Shown here one piece after another: positions 1-5,923 of a stretch of 10,000 bases of DNA. How positions within the stretch are numbered: the first letter of the stretch is position 1; each line of letters opens with the position of its first letter. The notes below the pieces were generated by a model. The model had not been told where the DNA came from. It saw only the letters and a program-made list of their open reading frames with translations, and ran no database searches. Made by a program: the position numbers and the translations under genes. This DNA comes from Kiritimatiellota bacterium (GTDB lineage: Bacteria > Verrucomicrobiota > Kiritimatiellia > JAAZAB01): positions 1 to 10,000 of the forward strand of contig VSJD01000067.1 in the NCBI GenBank assembly GCA_008636095.1. The letters run 5' to 3'.

Positions 1-2
1 CT

Positions 3-71
3 GATTTCACGGATGGGGAGGCGCGTGTGACCAGGGTTAACTTATTCCATATCAGTGACATCCGTGCTATC
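3..71. repeat. Inverted repeat with CATCCGTG arms
   Basis: Bases 3-15 read on the minus strand as CATCCGTGAAATC. Bases 59-71 read on the plus strand as CATCCGTGCTATC. They match at 11 of 13 positions and flank a 43-base spacer. ATCCGTG also recurs in tandem at 60-66 and 69-75. The layout resembles the termini of a small non-autonomous interspersed repeat. Its left end is close to the window edge, so the true boundary may lie outside. No transposase is nearby. Confidence 0.45.
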
Positions 72-182
72 CGTGGTAAGATTCTTGTTTTTTATAGCGG
101 TTCCTGATGGTTAAGGTACTAACGGGTTATGAAGGCATTCTGCAAAAACGCTGATGTTCGCCGGAAAAGACGGTCGCGTAAT

Positions 183-304
183 TTTGGCGCATCTGCCTTG
201 TTGCGCGGGGCCACGCCTTTGGCGTGGTCAACTTGCAGCTTGTCCCGCGCCGCGCGGGATATGCTTATACAGCGGCACCCCGTGCGCCGCGCATCTGCGC
301 CAAA
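183..304. repeat. Nested palindromic element (three stem-loop parts)
   Basis: TTTGGCGCA at 183-191 is perfectly complementary to TGCGCCAAA at 296-304, enclosing about 100 bases. Inside are two perfect short hairpins. One is CCACGCC-TTT-GGCGTGG (211-217 with 221-227). The other is TCCCGCG-CCG-CGCGGGA (243-249 with 253-259). GCGCATCTGC also appears directly repeated at 187-196 and 289-298. This is far more symmetry than expected by chance and resembles REP/BIME-like or MITE-like elements. It is not a rho-independent terminator, because no T-tract follows either hairpin. It ends 28 bases before the livM start. Confidence 0.55.
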
Positions 305-332
305 CTGACGCGATGCAAAATTAAGTTTTGAC

Positions 333-1298
333 ATGAATCGCCACTGGATCATAGGGTTGCTATTGCTGGCCGGGGCGGGATTGTCCTGGGCCATCCCGCG
401 CTATGAACTGCTCAATCCTTACCTGCAAGCGGCGCTCATGTACCTGGGCATCAATATTATCCTGGCAACCAGTCTTAATCTGATCAACGGCTACCTGGGC
501 GAATTTTCCGTCGGCCACGCGGGATTCATGGCGGTCGGCGCCTATGTCTCGGCCATCCTGACGGTCATGCTACTGCCCGTCGGCGCGGCCATCTGGCGAT
601 TCCCGCTTGCCATCATCGCCGGAGGAGGTGCGGCGGCGCTGACGGGATTAGTGGTAGCTATCCCGGCTTTCCGCACGCGGGGCGACTATCTGGCCATCGT
701 GACACTGGCCTTTGCCATGATCGTCAAATCCGCGCTGGAAAACATCAACGCCATAGGCGGTCCGCGGGGGCTGTTGGGCATTGAAGGCCTGTCCACCATG
801 CCGTGGATTTTTGCCTGGACCGTGCTCTCGGTCTGGGTAATCCGCAACTTTGTTTATTCCAACCCCGGCCGCGGTGTGCTGGCCATTCGCGAGGACGAAG
901 TGGCGGCGGAACTCATGGGCGTCAATACGCGCCGGGTCAAGATCCGGGCATTTATGATTGCCTCCTTTTTTGCCGGCGTGGCCGGCGGACTGTTTGCTCA
1001 TCTCCTGCAGTTTATCAGTCCGCGAATCTTTGACATTACAAAGACCACCGATATTCTCGTAATGGTTTATCTGGGAGGTGTCGGATCGATCGGGGGTTCG
1101 ATCATGGGCGCCTCTATGTTCACGGTGCTCCAAGAATGTTTGCGCCCCCTGGGCGTATGGCGCATGGTTATCATGCCGCTCCTGCTGGTTCTGCTGATGT
1201 TGTTTCGGCCGCGCGGTATTATGGGCTTGCGCGATTTCCCCTGGTTCCGGCCGTCGGTTGAGTGCACCCAACGACCTCCGGAGATACATAATTCATGA
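333..1298 (+). CDS. livM: Branched-chain amino acid ABC transporter permease LivM
   Basis: This is an inner-membrane permease subunit of a high-affinity branched-chain amino acid (HAAT family) importer, which would pair with LivH and be powered by LivG and LivF. The 321-residue product is polytopic, with hydrophobic segments starting at residues 5-20, 32-50, 62-80 and 92-110. It carries the family motif NLINGYLGEFSVGHAGFMAVGAY split over residues 49-71. The cytoplasmic coupling segment AIREDEVAAELMGVNTRRVK begins at residue 184. It ends with the usual LFRPRGIMGL (290-299). The length fits the short LivM form without the extended N-terminus of the E. coli protein. The ATG at 333 has only a weak ribosome binding site. 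Its stop overlaps the livG start by 4 bases (ATGA), indicating translational coupling. Family assignment is firm; substrate range within amino acids and related compounds is inferred. Confidence 0.93.
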   Translation: MNRHWIIGLLLLAGAGLSWAIPRYELLNPYLQAALMYLGINIILATSLNLINGYLGEFSVGHAGFMAVGAYVSAILTVMLLPVGAAIWRFPLAIIAGGGAAALTGLVVAIPAFRTRGDYLAIVTLAFAMIVKSALENINAIGGPRGLLGIEGLSTMPWIFAWTVLSVWVIRNFVYSNPGRGVLAIREDEVAAELMGVNTRRVKIRAFMIASFFAGVAGGLFAHLLQFISPRIFDITKTTDILVMVYLGGVGSIGGSIMGASMFTVLQECLRPLGVWRMVIMPLLLVLLMLFRPRGIMGLRDFPWFRPSVECTQRPPEIHNS

Positions 1299-2086
1299 CA
1301 CCCTGGTTCCAGGCAAATAATGTCGGGCACCATTTCGGCGGGTTGAGCGCCATCTCCGGGTTTAACCTGGAGTTGCAGGCCGGGGAGTTGGTCGGTCTGA
1401 TCGGACCCAACGGGGCGGGCAAAACAACCGTTTTCAACCTGATCACCGGCGTCTATCGCGCCGCGGAAGGCTCCATCCGGTTCCAAGGCCGCGAGTTGGT
1501 GGGGCTTACGCCCTGGATTATTTCCGGGCTGGGCATTGCGCGTACATTTCAGAATATCAGGATTTTCAAACAATTGAGCGTGCTCGATAATGTGCGCATC
1601 GCGCATTATAGACGCACGCACTACAGCCTGGCCGAAGCGCTCCTCCACCTTGGCCGGTATCGCCGGGAGGAGCGGCGCCTGACTAAGGCGGCCATGGAAA
1701 TCCTGCGGCTCCTGCATCTGGAATCCTATGCCGGCGAGCAGGCCGATAGTTTGCCCTACGGGCTCCAGCGGCGGCTGGAAATTGGGCGGGCGCTGGCGAC
1801 CGGCGCCAGCCTGTTGCTGTTGGACGAACCGGCCGCAGGCATGAATCCTGCCGAGGTTGGCCAATTGATGGAATTCATTGGCTGGATACGCCGGCAGTTT
1901 AACCTGACGATTCTGCTCATCGAGCACCAGATGCGGCTGGTGACCGGTATTTGTGAACGCGTGTTGGTGCTGGATTTTGGCGTCACAATTGCCGAAGGGC
2001 GACCGGATGAAATCCAGAACAACCCTCAGGTGCTGGAAGCCTATCTCGGGCAGGCGGAGGACGGACGCCTGACGACGGACGCCTGA
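1295..2086 (+). CDS. livG: Branched-chain amino acid ABC transporter ATP-binding protein LivG
   Basis: This is one of the two cytoplasmic ATPases that drive the importer. All ABC elements are visible in the 263 residues: Walker A GPNGAGKT (37-44), Q-loop FQN (85-87), Walker B LLLLDEP with catalytic Glu178, D-loop region AAGMNP and switch His211 (IEHQM). The signature is LPYGLQRRLEIGRAL (from 153), the degenerate form normal for LivG rather than LSGGQ. The C-terminal DEIQNNPQVLEAYLG is also family-typical. A GGAG at 1280-1283 precedes the ATG, with a rather long 11-base spacer, and the start overlaps livM. The last codons lie in a 14-bp tandem duplication (2060-2087). The natural C-terminus may therefore have been altered after YLGQAED. 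Confidence 0.94.
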   Translation: MTPWFQANNVGHHFGGLSAISGFNLELQAGELVGLIGPNGAGKTTVFNLITGVYRAAEGSIRFQGRELVGLTPWIISGLGIARTFQNIRIFKQLSVLDNVRIAHYRRTHYSLAEALLHLGRYRREERRLTKAAMEILRLLHLESYAGEQADSLPYGLQRRLEIGRALATGASLLLLDEPAAGMNPAEVGQLMEFIGWIRRQFNLTILLIEHQMRLVTGICERVLVLDFGVTIAEGRPDEIQNNPQVLEAYLGQAEDGRLTTDA

Positions 2087-2087
2087 C
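2060..2087 (+). repeat. 14-bp perfect tandem duplication at the livG 3' end
   Basis: GACGGACGCCTGAC occurs twice back to back (2060-2073 and 2074-2087). The unit is not a multiple of three, so it shifts the reading frame. The TGA of the second copy (2084-2086) is the in-frame stop of livG, while the TGA of the first copy is out of frame. With one copy only, the frame would continue to a TAA at about 2123, adding roughly a dozen other residues after YLGQAEDGRLT. Confidence 0.8.
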
Positions 2088-2148
2088 AATGGACCTTAGG
2101 AAATGGACGGAGAAAACTGATTAATAAATCAACGAATCAGCCAACGGC

Positions 2149-2865
2149 ATGAATGCATCCGACATACTCCTGAAGGTTGACGACTTGCGGGTCCGCTACG
2201 GCCATATCGAGGCCGTGCATGGGATCAGTTTTGAGATCCGTGCAGGCGAGATCGTGGCCCTGGTTGGCGCCAACGGCGCCGGCAAATCGTCCATATTGCG
2301 GGCAATTTCAGGTATCTTGCCGTTCGGCGGCGAGGTGCTGTTCGAAGGCCAACCAATCCACCGCCTGGGTTCGGCGGCGATTGTAGCGCGTGGCATTGCC
2401 CAAGTGCCGGAAGGGCGGGGCATCTTCGGGACCTTGACCGTCCAGGAGAACTTGAAGCTTGCCACCTGGAACCGCCGCGACCGGCGCGCGGTCAAGGCTG
2501 ATCTGCGCCATGTTTTTGACCTGTTCCCCCGCCTGGCGGAACGTCAGCGCCAACTGGGCGGAACGCTTTCCGGCGGTGAGCAGCAGATGCTGGCCATTGC
2601 CCGTGCGCTGATGACCCGCGCCAAGCTATTGCTTTTGGACGAGCCATCCATGGGCCTGGCGCCCATGCTGGTACAGGAAATTTTTCGCATCCTGCATGAC
2701 ATTAACCAGGCAGGAACAAGCCTGTTGCTGGTTGAGCAGAACGCTCTGATGGCATTGAAAGTGGCTTCCCACGGCTACGTACTGGAAACCGGCTACATCG
2801 TCATGCACGGCACCGGCCGGGAGCTGGCGGACCATCCCCGCGTCAAAGAAGCCTATTTAGGGTGA
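2149..2865 (+). CDS. livF: Branched-chain amino acid ABC transporter ATP-binding protein LivF
   Basis: This is the second cytoplasmic ATPase of the importer, which would form a heterodimer with LivG. The 238 residues match the usual LivF size. Visible elements are Walker A GANGAGKS (40-47), the Q-loop region IAQVPEGRGIF (83-93, typical of LivF), canonical signature LSGGEQQ (140-146), Walker B LLLLDEP with Glu165, and Gln197 in VEQNA at the switch position where LivF normally has Gln. The only ATG downstream of the in-frame TAA at 2125-2127 that retains the whole N-terminal strand is 2149. No good Shine-Dalgarno sequence precedes it. It lies 62 bases after livG, and that gap begins within the tandem duplication. 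The 153 bases after the stop, up to the convergent gene, contain only a weak CCCAAAAGGG dyad and no clear terminator. Confidence 0.93.
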   Translation: MNASDILLKVDDLRVRYGHIEAVHGISFEIRAGEIVALVGANGAGKSSILRAISGILPFGGEVLFEGQPIHRLGSAAIVARGIAQVPEGRGIFGTLTVQENLKLATWNRRDRRAVKADLRHVFDLFPRLAERQRQLGGTLSGGEQQMLAIARALMTRAKLLLLDEPSMGLAPMLVQEIFRILHDINQAGTSLLLVEQNALMALKVASHGYVLETGYIVMHGTGRELADHPRVKEAYLG

Positions 2866-3018
2866 GGAACGACCATTCACTTTGGCAAGCATACGCAAAA
2901 ACACCTATCCATAGACAGCCGTGGCGGAAACGGTTGAAATCGAATCCACCACCAGAATCAATCCTCCGTCCGAAACCGTCCCAAAAGGGTGGGCTGGTGA
3001 AAACATCCATAGGCAACA

Positions 3019-5583
3019 TTACTGCACTGGGGTCCAGCCTGTCCCGCCCCAGGCGCCACCATTGTTGAGGATGATTCCGTTTGTCAACGAGTAGATAGAC
3101 CAATAGCCGGCATTATACACGGCCATGTCAGACTTGCCGTCACCGTCATAGTCACCTGGCACCGGGATGGAATCCGCCCCGCCCCAGGCGCCACCATTGT
3201 TGAGGATGATTCCGTTCGCCAACGAGTAGATAGACCAATAGCCGGCATTATACACGGCCATGTCGGACTTGCCATCACCATCATAGTCACCTGATACCGG
3301 GATGGAATCCGCCCCGCCCCAGGCGCCACCGTTGATGAGGATGATTCCGTTTGTCAACGAGAAGATGGACCAATAGCCGGCACTATACACAGCCAGGTCG
3401 GACTTACCGTCGCCGTCATAGTCACCTGATACCGGGATGGAATCCGCCCCACCCCAGGCGCCACCATTGTTGAGGATGATTCCGTTGGCCAACGAGTAGA
3501 TAGACCAATAGCCGGCACTATACACAGCCAGGTCGGACTTGCCGTCACCATCATAGTCGCCTGGTACCGGGATGGAATCCGCCCCGCCCCAGGCGCCACC
3601 GTTGATGAGGATGATTCCGTTTGTCAACGAGAAGATGGACCAATAGCCAGCACTATACACGGCCAGGTCGGCCTCGCCGTCACCGTCATAGTCACCTGGC
3701 ACGGTTATGGAGTCCGTCCCGCCCCAGGCACCACCATTGTTTAGGATGATTCCGTTGGCCAACGAGTAGATGGACCAATAGCCGGCACTATACACGGCCA
3801 TGTCGGACTTGCCGTCGCCGTCATAGTCATTAACGGGATGATTTTCCGCGGCATATCCGCTGTCCGACGTGCTGAAGGAGCTCGCGCTAACAGCGTCCAC
3901 GGCTTTCACCCAGTAATAATAAGTTGTGCCCATCACCACGTTCGTGTCGTCATAGCTGGTTTCGGTTAAATCAGGGCTGGAGATCTTCGACGCCGAGCTG
4001 GAACTGTTATTCGTATACCGCCATACTTCATAGCTCGTAGCCCCACTCGACGCGCCCCAACTCACCCGTACCTTGTCGGCATAGAGCCCCTTGCTGGCCG
4101 CCACATTCGACGGCGCCGCAAGTGACGATACCCCCGGATAGCCGTAATCGGAGCCGCTGAAAGGACTGGCCACATATGTGTTGGTGGCTTTGATCCAATA
4201 ATAATTCGTTACCCCCGTGCTCACCGCGGTGTTCTGATAACTGGTGCTGACGGAGGAGGCCTTCAAGGCGGCCAAGGCCAGGTCGTTGGTAGTGCCGTAC
4301 CAGACTTCATAGCCTTGGGCAGAGGGGACACTTGACCAAGCAAGGTTGACCACACCGCCCAGTCCTTTACTGGCCGTCAAGTTCTGCGGCACCAGCAAGC
4401 CGCCGCCGGTGTTCTCCAGGTTTTGGCGGAATTTGGGCCAAGTGGAATTGCCCAAGGGCCCCCCCACGCCGGCGAGTGCGTATAAATTGCCGTCGGACGC
4501 ACCGATATAAACTGTCCCATCCAGACCAATGGTGGGGGAAGACTGGATTTCAACCGTCAGGGGCCACACACAAATCACGCCCCCGGTGCTGTTCATCGCA
4601 TACACCTGCGCATTCGTGGCAGCAAAATAACTGACATTGCTGACCGTGACCGCCGGGGATGAAATGATACGACCCGCGCTGGGTGGGGTGAAATCCCAAT
4701 TCGTAGTGCCGTTCGTATTGAAGGCATAGAATACTCCGGCATTATTCCCGGCGTAGATTAGACCGTTGGGTCCGATGGCCGGGGAGGAATCGATATCGTT
4801 GGCCGTGACCCAGACTAAATTGGTGGTTCCATCAGGATTGAAGCTGTACAAATTGTTATCCTTTGACCCGACATAGATGGAGCCGTCCAGCCCAATCGCC
4901 GGAGAGGAACAGATATAACTGCCGGCCTGCCAGACATGGGTGGTGGTCCCGTTGGGATTCAGTCCGAACAGGACATTCATATTGCCGGAGGTATCTTCGC
5001 AGCCAACGTAGATCGTACCGTCCGGGGCAATGGATGGCGATGACCATGAACCTGCGAAGTTGCCTAATGTCCAGACATGATTGGTGGTTCCGCTGGGACT
5101 CAGGGCATACAGGCTGGTGTCTGAATGCACATAAATTGTTCCGTCCCGGCTGATCGCCAGCGTGCTTGCAGCCATGTTGCCTGAGCCTACCTGCATCACC
5201 CAGTTGGTTGTACCATTGGTATTAAAAGAGTACACCAGTCCAGCACCGTCCGTGCCAATGTAAATATTGCCGTCCGGGCCGATGACCGGGGAACTTTTTC
5301 CGGCCGGACTGGCTGGCATGCTCCAAATCTGGTTCGTAGTGCCATCCGGATTAAACGCATATAATTTATTATCGGCGGCGGCGACATAGAGGGTGCCGTC
5401 GCGGGCGATGGCCGGCGACGAATAAATGGCCCCGCCGGTATGCCAGACCTGATTGGTGGTACCGCCCGGATAAGGGGCTCCTAATGCCGACTGGCTGAGA
5501 CAGGCAGCGAGTGCCATCATGCCAACGACCGGCCACATACGGGATCCCCAATAAGATTCACAACGAGACATAGAAGTATTCAT
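3019..5583 (-). CDS. Secreted PQQ-propeller / FN3 / FG-GAP repeat protein
   Basis: This is a large exported protein of about 854 residues with no visible catalytic motif; binding or surface display is inferred. A signal peptide (hydrophobic VVGMMALAACLSQSALGA) ends near residue 36. Eight PQQ/BamB-like blades follow, each with an SSPAIxxDGTIYVG...LYAFNPDGTTNxxW pattern, consistent with an eight-bladed propeller. A WPKFRQNLENTGGG linker leads to two FN3 domains (both with YEVW and YYYW/NYYW motifs). The last 269 residues are six DYDGDGKSDxAVY repeats; the acidic DxDGDG loops suggest calcium binding, as in FG-GAP/VCBS proteins. An ATG 19 codons upstream (5640) is rejected because it lies inside the predicted -10 box. 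The start at 5583 has AGAAAGAA just upstream. The gene converges with livF and is divergent from the WbsX-like gene. Confidence 0.85.
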   Translation of the reverse strand: MNTSMSRCESYWGSRMWPVVGMMALAACLSQSALGAPYPGGTTNQVWHTGGAIYSSPAIARDGTLYVAAADNKLYAFNPDGTTNQIWSMPASPAGKSSPVIGPDGNIYIGTDGAGLVYSFNTNGTTNWVMQVGSGNMAASTLAISRDGTIYVHSDTSLYALSPSGTTNHVWTLGNFAGSWSSPSIAPDGTIYVGCEDTSGNMNVLFGLNPNGTTTHVWQAGSYICSSPAIGLDGSIYVGSKDNNLYSFNPDGTTNLVWVTANDIDSSPAIGPNGLIYAGNNAGVFYAFNTNGTTNWDFTPPSAGRIISSPAVTVSNVSYFAATNAQVYAMNSTGGVICVWPLTVEIQSSPTIGLDGTVYIGASDGNLYALAGVGGPLGNSTWPKFRQNLENTGGGLLVPQNLTASKGLGGVVNLAWSSVPSAQGYEVWYGTTNDLALAALKASSVSTSYQNTAVSTGVTNYYWIKATNTYVASPFSGSDYGYPGVSSLAAPSNVAASKGLYADKVRVSWGASSGATSYEVWRYTNNSSSSASKISSPDLTETSYDDTNVVMGTTYYYWVKAVDAVSASSFSTSDSGYAAENHPVNDYDGDGKSDMAVYSAGYWSIYSLANGIILNNGGAWGGTDSITVPGDYDGDGEADLAVYSAGYWSIFSLTNGIILINGGAWGGADSIPVPGDYDGDGKSDLAVYSAGYWSIYSLANGIILNNGGAWGGADSIPVSGDYDGDGKSDLAVYSAGYWSIFSLTNGIILINGGAWGGADSIPVSGDYDGDGKSDMAVYNAGYWSIYSLANGIILNNGGAWGGADSIPVPGDYDGDGKSDMAVYNAGYWSIYSLTNGIILNNGGAWGGTGWTPVQ
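3022..3828 (-). repeat. Six tandem 135-bp units encoding FG-GAP-like repeats
   Basis: The conserved GGAWGG-coding site recurs at exactly 135-base steps (3050, 3185, 3320, 3455, 3590, 3725). There are five full 45-residue units and a 44-residue last one. The units are nearly identical at nucleotide level. Two versions alternate in translation order: units 1, 3 and 5 have IYSLANGIILNNGG, units 2 and 4 have IFSLTNGIILINGG, and unit 6 is mixed (IYSLTNGIILNNGG). The pattern implies growth by duplication of 270-bp pairs. Such an array can expand or contract by recombination and may be mis-assembled. Confidence 0.9.
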
Positions 5584-5607
5584 AACAGCATTCTTTCTGG
5601 AGTTAAT

Positions 5608-5629
5608 TGCAAAACTCTTTCGTTTAACT
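5608..5629 (-). promoter_or_regulatory. 22-bp leader element, copy 1
   Basis: Read on the minus strand it is AGTTAAACGAAAG followed by AGTTTTGCA, and it is identical to 9010-9031. It lies 24 bases ahead of the start codon at 5583. It begins at the transcription start predicted from the promoter at 5636-5664. It would therefore be the very 5' end of the mRNA. Function is unknown; a transcript-stability, translation-control or regulator-binding role is possible. Confidence 0.55.
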
Positions 5630-5635
5630 ATTGAA

Positions 5636-5664
5636 AACATACCAAACTCTTATATTTAAGTCAA
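5636..5664 (-). promoter_or_regulatory. Predicted sigma-70-like promoter of the propeller gene
   Basis: On the minus strand there is TTGACT (5664-5659), a 17-base spacer, then TATGTT (5641-5636). These match the -35 and -10 consensus at 5/6 and 4/6 positions with ideal spacing. An A/T-rich stretch lies just upstream (about 5665-5690). The start point expected about 7 bases after the -10 is close to 5629, the first base of the 22-bp element. Confidence 0.6.
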
Positions 5665-5923
5665 TTTTTTGTTATTGTTTATTTTTGTCCGCCAGATTGC
5701 GCCCCATGCCCCTATTTTGCCCTTAAAACGATTTGAAATCCTTCAGACTGAAATCCTTCACAGACTTGACATCTTGGCCACCTTTTGACACATTCCCGTC
5801 ATGAAGCTTCATCAGGTCGGTTCGACGGAAGAATATCCATGCCACCAGAAAAGTGATTTATTATCAGTTTAACATTTGTGAAATTTGTGCAAAAAAAACA
5901 AAAAATGTAGAAAAGGTGTTGAA
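5665..5923. other. Divergent intergenic region with candidate regulatory sites
   Basis: No gene is supported here. Visible sites are a near-tandem repeat, TGAAATCCTTCAGAC at 5734-5748 followed by TGAAATCCTTCA at 5749-5760; two TTGACA hexamers at 5766-5771 and 5785-5790; and a perfect 12-base palindrome ATGAAGCTTCAT at 5801-5812. A TATTAT at 5859-5864 could be a -10 box for the plus-strand gene, but no good -35 lies 17 bases before it. The stretch from 5874 to 5920 is A-rich and contains ATTTGTG twice. Confidence 0.45.
5801..5812. promoter_or_regulatory. Perfect 12-bp palindrome, possible operator
   Basis: ATGAAGCTTCAT is fully self-complementary. It sits between two TTGACA hexamers and the start of the WbsX-like gene. 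A dimeric regulator could bind it, but no regulator gene is visible in the window, so this is inference only. Confidence 0.25.

Larger units (their letters stand above)
1..332. other. Non-coding region upstream of livM
   Basis: I see no convincing gene in these 332 bases. The one open frame, on the minus strand, runs through the hairpins into the livM start and has no recognisable domain. The stretch holds two separate repeat-like structures, annotated individually at 3-71 and 183-304. I could not find a -35/-10 pair of good quality ahead of livM. If livH lies further left, this stretch may be an insertion within a liv operon rather than a promoter region. Confidence 0.6.

Noticed and set aside
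119..394. A 91-codon minus-strand ORF upstream of and into livM
   Set aside because: It consists largely of the palindromic element and overlaps the livM start; no domain, and the composition is that of translated repeat DNA.
648..1289. A 213-codon minus-strand open frame inside livM
   Set aside because: Low-complexity His/Gln/Arg-rich product with no motif, fully antisense to livM.
1067..2089. A 340-codon open frame on the minus strand across livM and livG
   Set aside because: It is antisense to two clear ABC transporter genes with full motif sets, has no recognisable domain, and such mirror frames are common in GC-rich coding DNA.
2866..3018. Search for a bidirectional terminator between the convergent livF and propeller genes
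   Set aside because: Only a 3-bp CCC/GGG dyad with an A-rich loop and other weak pairings are present, without a T-tract; not enough to call a terminator.
3022..3828. Regularly spaced repeats considered as a CRISPR array
   Set aside because: The 135-bp units are contiguous, in frame and encode FG-GAP-like repeats; there are no unique spacers.
5859..5890. CAGTTTAAC ... TTTGTGCAAAA as a third, diverged copy of the 22-bp element
   Set aside because: Similarity needs gaps and several mismatches; it cannot be told from chance in A/T-rich sequence.
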